34,075 bases of DNA from Candidatus Magasanikiibacteriota bacterium (GCA_943349075.1 CALQYY010000004.1:1-34075), one strand, 5' to 3'. Positions 1 through 7,813 are shown, numbered from the stretch's first letter. The notes: generated from the letters alone by a model not told the origin. Numbers and translations are program-made.

Positions 1-3
1 TGA

Positions 4-105
4 GAGAGACTGCGCACAAGCACACCCGCGCGGGCATTTGCCCGCGCATCGGTGTGCGCGGAGGAACAAGTGGGCTGCGCAGTTAAGCGCAGCCCACGGT
101 CTCTC
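4..105. repeat. Branched inverted-repeat element upstream of dnaJ
   Basis: An outer stem pairs GAGAGAC (4-10) with GTCTCTC (99-105). It encloses two further stem-loops. The first has GCGCGGGC (28-35) and GCCCGCGC (40-47) around an ATTT loop, extended by CACACC (21-26) pairing with GGTGTG (51-56). The second has TGGGCTGCGC (71-80) and GCGCAGCCCA (87-96) around AGTTAA. No T-run follows, so it is not a standard terminator. It ends 15 bases before the dnaJ start, so it could be part of the dnaJ leader, or a small mobile or structural repeat. The outer stem may continue to the left of the window. The pairing is seen directly; the function is unknown. Confidence 0.6.
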
Positions 106-120
106 GAACAAAACATGCGT

Positions 121-1203
121 ATGGCAAAGGATTATTACAAAATTTTAGGTGTCGACAAAAACGCTTCTGATGAAGACATCAAGAAAGCTTTTCGAAAATT
201 AGCACACCAGCATCATCCTGATAAGCAATCGGGCAATGCTGAAAAATTTAAAGAAATTAATGAGGCGAACCAGGTATTGTCTGACAAAACAAAACGTCAG
301 CAGTATGATCAATATGGTTCTGATTTTGTACAAGGCAACCATGGTGGTGGCGGCGGTGGAGGAAATCCATTCGGCGGTGCGGGCGGTTTTGATTTTGGTA
401 ATGCAGAAGATTTGGGAGATTTGTTTGGCGGCTTCGGTGACATGTTTGGATTTGGTGGCGGTAGTCGCAGCAAAAAGCAGCAGGGTGCTGATGTTGTGGT
501 TGACGCGGAAATCACGATTCAGGAAGCTGCATTTGGAACGGAGAAGAAATTTAATTTAAACAAACTTGGAAAATGCGACGTGTGTTCGGGTTCAGGAGGC
601 GCTCCGCATTCGAAAATCACTGATTGTAAAACATGTGGCGGTCGCGGTCAGGTGAAACGTATTCAAAATACGATTCTTGGTGCAATGCAATCAGTCGCAA
701 CGTGTTCTGATTGCCACGGCTCTGGGAAAATTCCAGAAAAACGTTGCTCAAAGTGCGACGGAACAGGAACGCACAAACGTCACGAAGATTTGAAAATTAA
801 TATTCCAGCGGGAATTGATGACGGTCAGACGATTCGTGTGACGGGACATGGCGAGGCGGCACCGTATCATGGCGCATCGGGCGACCTCTATATTCGAATC
901 CACGTTAAAGAAGACAAAAATTTACATCGCGATGGCGAGGACATCCATTCAGATGTTCATATTTCGTATCCGCGCGCAGTGCTTGGTGGCGAGGCAAAAA
1001 CGCACACACTCGAAGGTGTGGTGACCATTAAAATTCCGGAGGGAATTCAGTCGGGTGAGCTTATTCGCTTGAAAGGCAAAGGTGTAACCAAACGCGGCGG
1101 CGCGCGCGGCGACCACTACGTTCGCGTAACTGTCGATGTGCCAAAGAAAATTTCGCGCGCAGCAAAGAAGTTGCTTGAAGAATTGGACGAGGAGTTAGAT
1201 TGA
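121..1203 (+). CDS. dnaJ: Chaperone DnaJ (Hsp40)
   Basis: This is the co-chaperone that delivers unfolded clients to DnaK and stimulates its ATPase in the cytoplasm. The 360-residue protein has the full type I layout. The J-domain covers residues 1-70 with HPD at 32-34. A Gly/Phe-rich linker follows, then four CxxCxGxG zinc motifs ([32 protein letters not shown], about residues 152-216), then the C-terminal substrate-binding domains. I chose ATG 121 because MAKDYY is the usual DnaJ N-terminus; ATG 115 adds only two residues. A GTG at 52 is also in frame but would translate through the hairpin element, so I reject it. No clear SD is visible. No grpE or dnaK is visible; they may lie upstream of the window. 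Confidence 0.95.
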   Translation: MAKDYYKILGVDKNASDEDIKKAFRKLAHQHHPDKQSGNAEKFKEINEANQVLSDKTKRQQYDQYGSDFVQGNHGGGGGGGNPFGGAGGFDFGNAEDLGDLFGGFGDMFGFGGGSRSKKQQGADVVVDAEITIQEAAFGTEKKFNLNKLGKCDVCSGSGGAPHSKITDCKTCGGRGQVKRIQNTILGAMQSVATCSDCHGSGKIPEKRCSKCDGTGTHKRHEDLKINIPAGIDDGQTIRVTGHGEAAPYHGASGDLYIRIHVKEDKNLHRDGEDIHSDVHISYPRAVLGGEAKTHTLEGVVTIKIPEGIQSGELIRLKGKGVTKRGGARGDHYVRVTVDVPKKISRAAKKLLEELDEELD

Positions 1204-1228
1204 CAGAACGGCGAAAAAATGGTTGAAT
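1200..1228 (+). promoter_or_regulatory. Probable promoter of the 1252 gene
   Basis: TTGACA (1200-1205) overlaps the dnaJ stop codon. It is followed by a 17-base spacer and TTGAAT (1223-1228). The -35 is perfect and the -10 is weak. A 7-bp hairpin, GGTTGAA/TTCAACC (1221-1239), overlaps the -10 and abuts the SD. Confidence 0.45.
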
Positions 1229-1251
1229 AGGGTTCAACCAGGAGGTACCGA

Positions 1252-1896
1252 ATGGCAAAGGTTTCTGGAAGAGTCGGGATTTCATTGATCCCTGACCACG
1301 TGACAGTTCGACAGGTGTGCGAGATGGGGAAAAAATATGCGGGAAAGTCCGCTGATCCCTCGAATGTCCATTTTACACTCTACAACTGCGCGGGAATGAA
1401 AAACGTAGTTGTCGATGATGTCTTTCGGCGGATGGTAGAGCTTCCGCTTCGCGCAGTCTCGGAGCCGTCGGATGCAATGTTCGCTCTCTCGCACGTTTAC
1501 CTCCATGAGGGGGGCTACGTACTCTGGCACGCGAGTGTGACTCCGTGGGTCAAGCAGGCGCATCAGCTCGCACTGAAGATCCTCTCACCCTATGTGACTG
1601 AGTCTCAACTCCTCTATGAGGTGGACAGTGCGCTGCGCGAGAATCCGAAGATCAAGCCGCGCGAGCTCGAGTTGGTCAAGAAGTTTGGTCGCCGCTACGT
1701 TGGTTGGCGCGATCAGCCGCACTTCATGTGCGGTCTCGCGTCTGAAGAGGAGGCGAAGACTTTGCAGAACCTCAAAAAGAAAGAACTCTTGTTTAACCAT
1801 CTCGGGTGCTTCACGCACCTTGCTCTGACGGTCCACGGAGACGCCGGCAAACTCGAGCAGATCTTGGCTCAGGTGCCGATCATCTCGGCGTTCTGA
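1252..1896 (+). CDS. Orphan protein, possibly a divergent 2H phosphoesterase (LigT-like)
   Basis: I do not firmly recognise this 214-residue cytoplasmic protein. It carries HFTL at residues 40-43 and a second PHFMCGLA stretch with His157. The 2H phosphoesterase superfamily (LigT / 2'-5' RNA ligase-like) has two H-x-[ST]-h motifs about this far apart, often written PHITLA in the second. Here the second Ser/Thr is Met, so the enzyme would be atypical or inactive. The start is well fixed by AGGAGGT at 1240-1246, five bases before ATG. The gene has its own promoter, a strong terminator and more G/C-ending codons than dnaJ, which suggests a self-contained and possibly transferred unit. The 2H call is tentative. 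Confidence 0.6.
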   Translation: MAKVSGRVGISLIPDHVTVRQVCEMGKKYAGKSADPSNVHFTLYNCAGMKNVVVDDVFRRMVELPLRAVSEPSDAMFALSHVYLHEGGYVLWHASVTPWVKQAHQLALKILSPYVTESQLLYEVDSALRENPKIKPRELELVKKFGRRYVGWRDQPHFMCGLASEEEAKTLQNLKKKELLFNHLGCFTHLALTVHGDAGKLEQILAQVPIISAF

Positions 1897-1906
1897 GCCT
1901 TCGATT

Positions 1907-1963
1907 GAGCCCTGTCTTCGTACACGCATCCGATGCGTACGTTGACAGGGCTCGCTTTTTTTT
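1907..1963 (+). terminator. Strong intrinsic terminator of the 1252 gene
   Basis: The ten-bp stem pairs GAGCCCTGTC (1907-1916) with GACAGGGCTC (1944-1953). An inner CGCATC/GATGCG helix sits inside it, and eight T follow (1956-1963). Confidence 0.85.
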
Positions 1964-1974
1964 ACTGTGCAGTT

Positions 1975-1980
1975 TATACT
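1975..1980 (+). promoter_or_regulatory. -10 box (TATACT) for the 1993 membrane gene
   Basis: TATACT lies directly after the terminator T-run, with 12 bases to the ATG at 1993. There is no good -35 and no SD, so any transcript would start about six bases before the gene. Confidence 0.4.
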
Positions 1981-1992
1981 ATTTACTGCCTT

Positions 1993-2553
1993 ATGATTCC
2001 ATTTACACAGCAGCTTTCTGAATTTGCGGGACGAATTTCGTGGTCAAATCCAACATGGGATTTGTTTATTGTCGTTTTTTTGTTAATTGGAACCTTGATT
2101 TACGGATTTTCAATGGGTCGCGATCGAATTATTATGGTGATGGTTGCGGTTTATATGGCGCTCGTTGCAGCAACTCATTTGCCATATGTTCCAAATTTCG
2201 GAGCATCAGTTGCGCTCAGCAATGGATTTGTAATAAAAATGAGCACCTTTTTGGGGCTTTTTGTGATTTTGTTTTTTATGCTCACGAGAAGTGCACTTAG
2301 TCACGCAATCTCGAGCAATGGCGCACCCGGGAAGTGGTGGCACATTCTCATCCTCGCTTTTTTTCAGGTTGGAATGCTCGTGAGTGTTGTGCTTAGTTTC
2401 TTGCCGCCCGACTGGCTTGGAAATTTATCAGGACTTTCAAAAACGGTCTTTGTGAGCCCGTGGGGAAAATTCGCGTGGACGCTGCTGCCGATTTTTGGCC
2501 TTTTGATTGTCGGTGTTTCAAACGAAGGCGCGCGTAGACAATATTACGATTAA
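1993..2553 (+). CDS. Five-helix integral membrane protein, function unknown
   Basis: This 186-residue protein is strongly hydrophobic. It has about five predicted transmembrane segments, beginning near WDLFIVVFLLIG, IIMVMVAVYMAL, MSTFLGLFVILFF, WWHILILAFFQVG and FAWTLLPIFGLLI. I see no catalytic motif. The frame is open back to an ATG at 1933, but that codon lies inside the terminator stem of the preceding gene, so I use ATG 1993, which follows a TATACT box. The gene runs tail to tail with rnhA, leaving only three bases between the stop codons. The topology suggests an inner-membrane protein; I cannot assign a role. Confidence 0.75.
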   Translation: MIPFTQQLSEFAGRISWSNPTWDLFIVVFLLIGTLIYGFSMGRDRIIMVMVAVYMALVAATHLPYVPNFGASVALSNGFVIKMSTFLGLFVILFFMLTRSALSHAISSNGAPGKWWHILILAFFQVGMLVSVVLSFLPPDWLGNLSGLSKTVFVSPWGKFAWTLLPIFGLLIVGVSNEGARRQYYD

Positions 2554-2556
2554 ATT

Positions 2557-2958
2557 TTATCGTGCATCGAGCGCTTTGTTGACCTCAGCGTCAGCCTCTT
2601 TATTTTTTTCGCGCGGAATATGGGTGAACGTGCAGTGCTTGAGCCCTGTCGCCATGTTCCAGATTTTTAGAAAATGCGGCTGTAAATTTACGTCGCGAAC
2701 GCGATAGATTCGATTCATTTGTTTTACAATCAGCTCGGAATCCAAAAAACATTGCACCTCGGTTGCACCAAGTTTGATTGCTTCTTCGAGCGCGGCAACA
2801 AGCGCTTGATATTCTGCTTGATTATTTGTCGTGTCGCCAATGTAGCGACCAAAGGCTGCCAAATTCTCTCCCGTCGCTGCATTTTTTACAACAACACCAA
2901 TTGCTGCTGGCCCTGGATTTCCGCGCGCACCGCCGTCGGTGTAGGTGATTATTTTCAT
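2557..2958 (-). CDS. rnhA: Ribonuclease H-like protein (RNase HI family)
   Basis: The family cleaves the RNA strand of RNA:DNA hybrids, for example in R-loops and primers. At 133 residues it is a compact single-domain version. The acidic active site is visible as Asp in TDGGARGNPG near the N-terminus, Glu in NQAEYQAL, Asp in LDSELIV and a C-terminal Asp in NKEADAEVN. The N-terminus and the missing basic protrusion resemble the short YpdQ/RNase HI-like group more than E. coli RnhA. It starts three bases after the unknown gene upstream and is probably cotranscribed with recJ. The family is clear; cellular specificity is inferred. Confidence 0.9.
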   Translation of the reverse strand: MKIITYTDGGARGNPGPAAIGVVVKNAATGENLAAFGRYIGDTTNNQAEYQALVAALEEAIKLGATEVQCFLDSELIVKQMNRIYRVRDVNLQPHFLKIWNMATGLKHCTFTHIPREKNKEADAEVNKALDAR

Positions 2959-2961
2959 AGA

Positions 2962-3579
2962 TTATGCTGCTTGGCGCATATTACCCGGATGTCGAGCAAT
3001 TGCTCGTGCTGTAGCAGCAGAGAATTCCTCGTTTGAAATATATTTTGGAATATTTAATGTTGAACGAATAGCTGGATTGCTCATAACACTTCGAAATTCC
3101 TCGAGAGATTTGCTGCTATACTGATTAATAATCCCCTCAAATGATTTATCGAGTTCTTGTGAGCCCTGTTCTTGTGTCGCATTCACTAATTCATTTTTCC
3201 ATTGTTCAACGAGTGTTTTTCCTGCAGCGATTTGCTGTTGTTGTTCTGGGGTTGGACCATTAACACGTTGATTTGCTTCGGCTGAAATATGTGCAAGATA
3301 TTTTTCAGCTTGGGACAGGCTTGAGCGTGCTGCGTTAACGCGTGGTGATTCGTTTGAGATTGCTGCTATTTCAACATTAGAGTTTGCGACTGGATTTGAA
3401 ACAAATTGCTCAGATGGTACTCTTGCTGCGGCGACTCGATTTCGAAGTGCTGCTAGACGAGCTTCTTGAGATAATGTTGATTGCGGTTGGATGTTTTCTC
3501 TCGAACTTTCAGGTAATTTTTGAGTTTCGGCCGGTGAAAAAACATTGTTTAAATCGATTTCAAATCCTTTTGGGCCCAT
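2962..3579 (-). CDS. Hypothetical helical protein between recJ and rnhA
   Basis: I do not recognise this 205-residue protein. It has no signal peptide or membrane segment. The N-terminal third is low in complexity and rich in Ser, Asn, Pro and Gln. The rest is Ala/Glu/Gln-rich and likely helical, including a possible coiled coil around residues 85-150. It lies 33 bases after recJ and three bases before rnhA on the same strand, so it is probably in one operon with these nucleic-acid enzymes. A link to DNA repair is only guilt by association. A TATAAC box lies a few bases upstream of ATG 3579. Confidence 0.65.
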   Translation of the reverse strand: MGPKGFEIDLNNVFSPAETQKLPESSRENIQPQSTLSQEARLAALRNRVAAARVPSEQFVSNPVANSNVEIAAISNESPRVNAARSSLSQAEKYLAHISAEANQRVNGPTPEQQQQIAAGKTLVEQWKNELVNATQEQGSQELDKSFEGIINQYSSKSLEEFRSVMSNPAIRSTLNIPKYISNEEFSAATARAIARHPGNMRQAA

Positions 3580-3612
3580 ATATTCTTTGTTATAGCTTGT
3601 ATTCTATCATTA

Positions 3613-5367
3613 TTATGTCACAATTCGAAAATCTTGCAATTTAAATTGCAACTCTTTTGTTCCATTCCACTCATTGCAACTAAAATTGTAGACGCCATTG
3701 ATTTTTTTGCCGGGCGCAAGATCAGGCAAATGTTCACCAAGCCCAAATCCCATCATTTTTTTAATAGAAGGGGAGTTGTGTTTGATCATGAGGCGAAGGT
3801 GTTTATCCTCGGTCCCGACATGCTGCGAGCCAACGATGCTCAGGTCTTCGGTAAGAAAGATTGGCTCAGGATTGCCGATGCCAAACGGCTCAAATTTTTG
3901 TAAGTGTTCAAGAACTTCCCAATTAAGATCGTCGAGTGGTACGCGCGCATCAATCAAAACGGTTGGAATTAGCTCTTGGATTTTTTCAACCTGCGCGTCC
4001 GCGATTGCGTGCATCGCTTTGGCAAATGGCTCGATCGCAGCAACGTCGGCAAGTGAAAAACCGCACGCCTGTGGATGGCCGCCGAACTTGGTGAAGAGGT
4101 CTGGGCGGGTTTGCATCGCAGCAATCATGTTCCATTCGGTGATCGAGCGACCAGATCCAACGATGCGATCGTCGTTAATTCCGATGACAAATGTTGGTTT
4201 GTAATATTTTTCTTTGAGGCGCGACGCGATGAGCCCAACAAGTCCTGCGGGCCAGCCTTCGCCGCTCACCACGAGCGATGCGTGTTTGTCGAGCTCGTCG
4301 CGTTTGATTTTTGCGTGAGCCTCTTTAACAATTGTTTCGGTGAGTTTTTGGCGGTCAGTATTATGTTGGTAGAGCTGGTCGGCGAGGCGTTGTCCTTCTT
4401 CGGGTGTTTCTGCGAGGAGCATCTCGAATGCGTATTTTCCGTGGTCCATGCGGCCAGCGGCGTTGATGCGTGGCGCGATTTTAAAACCAATAATTTGTGG
4501 CGTGATTGGCACAGAAGATCCCGTGTCTGAGGCGATGATTTTGTCGCGCGCGAGGAGTGCGCGCAGGCCATGACGTTTTGTTTTGCCGAGAACTTTGCAA
4601 CCGAAATAGACGAGTGTGCGGGTTTCGCCAACGAGAGGAACCATGTCGGCGACGCTGGAGATTGCAACGAGGTCGAGTTGCCATTTTTGGAAGTGATCGG
4701 GGTTTATGTGTGGCGGGAGCAATGCGCGCGTTGGCGGGTCTTGCATGAGCCCCTGCATGAGTTTAAATGCGACGCCGCCGCCCGACAATGTGTGATCAGG
4801 ATATGTTTCGCCCTCAACTTTTGGATGCAAAATAGCGTATGCCTCAGGAAGTGTTGCGGGGATTGCGTGGTGATCGGTTACAATTACATCGATGCCAAGC
4901 GTGTTTGCGTGTGTGATTTCGGGCGCATTTGAAATTCCGCAATCACAAGTAATGATAACTTTTGCGCCGCGTGCTGCAAGTGTGTCGATTGTAGTGATTT
5001 TGACGCCATAACCGTCGAATTCGCGGTGGGGAATGAATCCATCGACGTTCGCGCCGAGTGTGCGAAGTGTGTGGGTTAAAATTGCGGATGCGGAAATTCC
5101 GTCGGCGTCGTAGTCGCCGTGAACGATAATGAGTTCTTTGTTTAAAATTGCTGCGTGGAGACGGTCGACCGTGCGTTGCATGTGGCGAAACAAAAACGGA
5201 CTATGAATGTCACGCTCATAGCTTGGTTCCAAAAAAGCACGCGCCTCTTGCTCGGTGCGTAGGCCGCGGTTCCAGAGTAATTGTCCGATAATTGGATGAA
5301 TACCCGGCATTGCCGTTGCATCAAAAACATTCGTTTCAGCCAGAAGCGTCCAAAGGGTGTTTTTCAT
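3613..5367 (-). CDS. recJ: Single-stranded-DNA-specific exonuclease RecJ
   Basis: RecJ degrades single-stranded DNA 5' to 3' in recombination and mismatch/base-excision repair. The 584-residue protein has the DHH phosphoesterase core, with HGDYDADGISA near residue 85 and VTDHHAIPA near residue 165. A DHHA1 part follows with GEGWPAGLVGLIASRL and FGGHPQACGFSL, then a C-terminal OB-like region. The reading frame is open to 5409, but I start at ATG 5367 (MKNTLWTLL), which matches normal RecJ N-termini and follows the small membrane-peptide gene. Downstream lie an unknown gene and rnhA. All the metal-binding Asp/His motifs look intact, so it should be active. Confidence 0.95.
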   Translation of the reverse strand: MKNTLWTLLAETNVFDATAMPGIHPIIGQLLWNRGLRTEQEARAFLEPSYERDIHSPFLFRHMQRTVDRLHAAILNKELIIVHGDYDADGISASAILTHTLRTLGANVDGFIPHREFDGYGVKITTIDTLAARGAKVIITCDCGISNAPEITHANTLGIDVIVTDHHAIPATLPEAYAILHPKVEGETYPDHTLSGGGVAFKLMQGLMQDPPTRALLPPHINPDHFQKWQLDLVAISSVADMVPLVGETRTLVYFGCKVLGKTKRHGLRALLARDKIIASDTGSSVPITPQIIGFKIAPRINAAGRMDHGKYAFEMLLAETPEEGQRLADQLYQHNTDRQKLTETIVKEAHAKIKRDELDKHASLVVSGEGWPAGLVGLIASRLKEKYYKPTFVIGINDDRIVGSGRSITEWNMIAAMQTRPDLFTKFGGHPQACGFSLADVAAIEPFAKAMHAIADAQVEKIQELIPTVLIDARVPLDDLNWEVLEHLQKFEPFGIGNPEPIFLTEDLSIVGSQHVGTEDKHLRLMIKHNSPSIKKMMGFGLGEHLPDLAPGKKINGVYNFSCNEWNGTKELQFKLQDFRIVT

Positions 5368-5386
5368 ATTGTGTGCCGGCTTGGGA

Positions 5387-5476
5387 CTAGTAGCCAGCGG
5401 TAAACGCAAGAATCATTGAAACCAGAATGATGCTCGCAAAAATTGCAGAAAAAATGCGCCGTGTTTTTTGTTTCAT
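5387..5476 (-). CDS. 29-residue single-helix membrane peptide
   Basis: A very small reading frame starts MKQKTRRIFSAIF. It has a basic N-terminus followed by one hydrophobic helix of about 20 residues and ends at TAG just 19 bases before the recJ start. A good promoter precedes it (TTGTTT, 17 bases, TACAAT), with its -10 only 11 bases from the ATG. The promoter position and the typical membrane-peptide composition support a real gene, and it would be the first gene of the recJ operon. It could instead be just the recJ leader. No function can be assigned. Confidence 0.45.
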   Translation of the reverse strand: MKQKTRRIFSAIFASIILVSMILAFTAGY

Positions 5477-5487
5477 ATGTCTGAAGC

Positions 5488-5516
5488 ATTGTAGCGCACT
5501 TGTTCACTGCAAACAA
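5488..5516 (-). promoter_or_regulatory. Promoter of the membrane peptide-recJ operon
   Basis: Read on the minus strand this is TTGTTT (5516-5511), a 17-base spacer and TACAAT (5493-5488). The first ATG follows 11 bases later, so the leader would be very short. Confidence 0.55.
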
Positions 5517-5612
5517 TATTGAATTTTATCCCACGTTTGTCCACTATTGACAGCGTTATTTTTATATGGAACCCCGTATGTGTGGGCACGGTGCCTGCAG
5601 AGGAAATGTGTG

Positions 5613-5897
5613 ATGAAAAAAATATGTGCGCTAGGCGCTTTTCTTTGTGTGTCGTCGTGCGTTGCTGAACCCCCAGCTGCGTTTGAGGTGACGAGAGCTT
5701 CCATGACGGAAGATCCGTATCCATACGATGATTTTGTCTATGGGGATAGTTATCTCGACGAAGACAAAGACGGTGAGTCGACCGAATTTGATTGCAACGA
5801 CGAGAATCCGTTTGTGTGGACTGGTGCGAGCGAGCTCTGCAACAAAATTGACGACAACTGCAACGGCAAAACTGATGAAGCGGAGCAGTGTTTGTGA
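5613..5897 (+). CDS. Lipoprotein with one MopE-like metal-binding motif
   Basis: This 94-residue exported protein starts with a basic tip and a hydrophobic stretch ending VSSC, a lipobox that would put the lipidated Cys at residue 16. After an acidic Asp/Tyr-rich spacer comes a stretch with DCNDENPFVWTGASELC and DDNCNGKTDEAEQC. This fits the repeat seen in MopE and other 'putative metal-binding motif' proteins (pattern DCDD...PGA.E.CDG.DNDCDG..DE). One repeat is present. An AGGA lies upstream at suitable distance. It is flanked by a strong terminator and sits alone between two minus-strand genes. Metal binding is inferred from the motif; which metal is unknown. Confidence 0.75.
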   Translation: MKKICALGAFLCVSSCVAEPPAAFEVTRASMTEDPYPYDDFVYGDSYLDEDKDGESTEFDCNDENPFVWTGASELCNKIDDNCNGKTDEAEQCL

Positions 5898-5902
5898 TTC
5901 GT

Positions 5903-5936
5903 GGCTGGTGAGCAACCGCTCGCCAGCCATATTTTT
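5903..5936 (+). terminator. Intrinsic terminator of the MopE-like lipoprotein gene
   Basis: The 11-bp stem pairs GGCTGGTGAGC (5903-5913) with GCTCGCCAGCC (5918-5928), with one G-T pair and an AACC loop. ATATTTTT follows. It touches the lepA stop codon, but the minus-strand side has no T-run, so it mainly serves the plus strand. Confidence 0.85.
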
Positions 5937-7746
5937 AGCTTGCGTCTGGTTTTAGAATTGCTAAAAATGTTTCTGGTGGAATATCAACAGAACCGCGGCC
6001 CATCGCCTTCATTTTTTCTTTACCCTTTTTCTGCTTGTTCAAAAGCTTGTTCTTTCGAGTAATATCACCACCGTACAATCCAGCAGTAACGTCTTTGCGC
6101 ATAGCGCTAATGCGTTCTGATGCAATAATCTTTCCACCAATAACAGCTTGGAGCTTGATTTCAAACATTTGGCGAGGGAGGTGTTCTTTGAGTTTTTCGC
6201 AAACACGCTTACCAAGGCGATAGGCATCTTCTTTTGGAGCAAGCATTGCGAGCGCCTCGATCGATTCTTCCGCAACTAAAATCTCAACACAAACGATATC
6301 AGCAGGTTCTTCATCGAGCCAATCATATGAAAGCGATGCGTAACCACTTGAAATGCTCTTGAGGCGATCGTAAAAGTCAACCAAAATTGAAGAAAGAGGG
6401 AGTTCGAAGTGAAGAAGAACGCGCGCATGCGCTTCGCCGCCAGCTAAGTACTCAGCGTTTTTGTAGCGTCCGCGTTTTTCATGAACGAGTTGGATGATAT
6501 TTCCTTGTGTTGCAGACGGAGTTACAACATCAACCTTAACCCACGGCTCGAGTGTTTCTTCAACAAACGTTGGATCAGGATATTCCATCGGTGAGTGAAC
6601 AGTGATAACATCGCCATTTGTTTTGTGGACCGTCAAAGCAACACTCGGAGTTGTCACTACAACCGGGATATTAAATTCTCGAGACAAGCGTTCCTGCACA
6701 ATTTCTAAGTGCAACAAACCAAGAAGACCACAGCGAAAACCCATGCCGAGCGCAGGTGATTGTTCAGTTTCGTAAACGAGTGACGAGTCATTGAGTTTCA
6801 AACGCTCCATTGCATCGCGAAGTTTTGAGAACTGAGAACCGTCTTTTGGGTAAATACCCGCGTACACCATTGGTACAACTGGCTTATAACCAGGGAGGCC
6901 CTCGATAGATCCGTCGGCAGCACAGGTGATGGTGTCACCGACACGTACACCGCTAATCTCCTTAAGACCGGTCACAACATATCCAATCTCACCCGTTTTG
7001 AGCGACGGAGTTGAAATTAATTTTGGGCTGTAGTACCCAACTTCGAGTGCTTCTCCCAGCGACTGTGTTGCAATGAATTTAATTTTTACTCCTGGAGTAA
7101 GTTGACCATCAACGATTTTAACTTTTGCAACAACACCGCGATAGTCGTCGTAGATTGAGTCAAAAATAAGTGCACGAACTGGTGCGTTTGTGTCGCCAAC
7201 AGGTGGGGGAACTCGCTCAACAATTGCATCGAGAATTGCAGGAACGCCAACGCCTGTTTTTCCGCTCGCCAAAATAATATCCTCCTTGCGACATCCGATC
7301 ACTGCAACAATTTCCGCAGTCGTTTTTTCGATGTCTGCGTTTGGAAGATCGATTTTATTTAAAACAGGGATGATTGTAAGGTCTTGTTCGATCGCTAAGT
7401 ACAAGTTAGCGAGCGTTTGTGCTTGCATGCCTTGTGATGCGTCGACAACCAAAATCGCACCTTCAACCGCAGCGAGGGAGCGAGAAACTTCGTATGAAAA
7501 ATCCACGTGTCCCGGGGTGTCAATCAAGTTGAGTTCGTACTCGACGCCTGCAACCACATGTTTCATGCGGGCTGGGGCGAGTTTGATGGTGATTCCGCGT
7601 TCGCGCTCGATGTCCATGGAGTCGAGGAGCTGTGCCTGCATGTCGCGTTTTTGAACGGTTCCGGTAACTTCAAGAAGTCGGTCCGCAAGGGTCGATTTTC
7701 CGTGGTCAATATGGGCGATGATGCAGAAATTGCGAATGTGGTTCAT
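5935..7746 (-). CDS. lepA: Elongation factor 4 (LepA), ribosome-associated GTPase
   Basis: LepA/EF4 is a translational GTPase that acts on ribosomes during initiation or stalled elongation. The 603-residue length is normal. The G-domain motifs are all present: AHIDHGKSTLADR near residue 11, the RERGITIK switch I, DTPGHVDF and NKIDLP. The C-terminal half has the LepA-specific domain with CGLLGLLHLEIVQERL and the basic end KNKLLNKQKKGKEKMK. It has its own promoter whose -10 is only 10 bases from the ATG and no SD, so the mRNA is probably leaderless or nearly so. It is divergent from the small secreted-protein gene at 7881. Confidence 0.97.
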   Translation of the reverse strand: MNHIRNFCIIAHIDHGKSTLADRLLEVTGTVQKRDMQAQLLDSMDIERERGITIKLAPARMKHVVAGVEYELNLIDTPGHVDFSYEVSRSLAAVEGAILVVDASQGMQAQTLANLYLAIEQDLTIIPVLNKIDLPNADIEKTTAEIVAVIGCRKEDIILASGKTGVGVPAILDAIVERVPPPVGDTNAPVRALIFDSIYDDYRGVVAKVKIVDGQLTPGVKIKFIATQSLGEALEVGYYSPKLISTPSLKTGEIGYVVTGLKEISGVRVGDTITCAADGSIEGLPGYKPVVPMVYAGIYPKDGSQFSKLRDAMERLKLNDSSLVYETEQSPALGMGFRCGLLGLLHLEIVQERLSREFNIPVVVTTPSVALTVHKTNGDVITVHSPMEYPDPTFVEETLEPWVKVDVVTPSATQGNIIQLVHEKRGRYKNAEYLAGGEAHARVLLHFELPLSSILVDFYDRLKSISSGYASLSYDWLDEEPADIVCVEILVAEESIEALAMLAPKEDAYRLGKRVCEKLKEHLPRQMFEIKLQAVIGGKIIASERISAMRKDVTAGLYGGDITRKNKLLNKQKKGKEKMKAMGRGSVDIPPETFLAILKPDAS

Positions 7747-7756
7747 AAGTTCTGGG

Positions 7757-7785
7757 ATTATACCGGTGAGCGCTCAAATAATCAA
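7757..7785 (-). promoter_or_regulatory. lepA promoter
   Basis: On the minus strand, TTGATT (7785-7780), 17 bases, then perfect TATAAT (7762-7757). Ten bases separate it from the lepA ATG, which leaves a leader of only about three or four bases. Confidence 0.75.
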
Positions 7786-7813
7786 GTTTTAAGCCAAAAA
7801 AGGGGTTCTGGTC

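Noticed and set aside
52-120. In-frame GTG start at 52 for dnaJ
   Set aside because: It would translate through a perfect 10-bp hairpin and add 23 residues not found in DnaJ; MAKDYY at 121 is the normal start.
5547-5552. TTGACA as the -35 of the MopE-like lipoprotein gene
   Set aside because: No usable -10 lies 16-18 bases downstream, so I did not list it as a promoter.
5903-5936. Bidirectional terminator also serving lepA
   Set aside because: On the minus strand the stem is not followed by a T-run.
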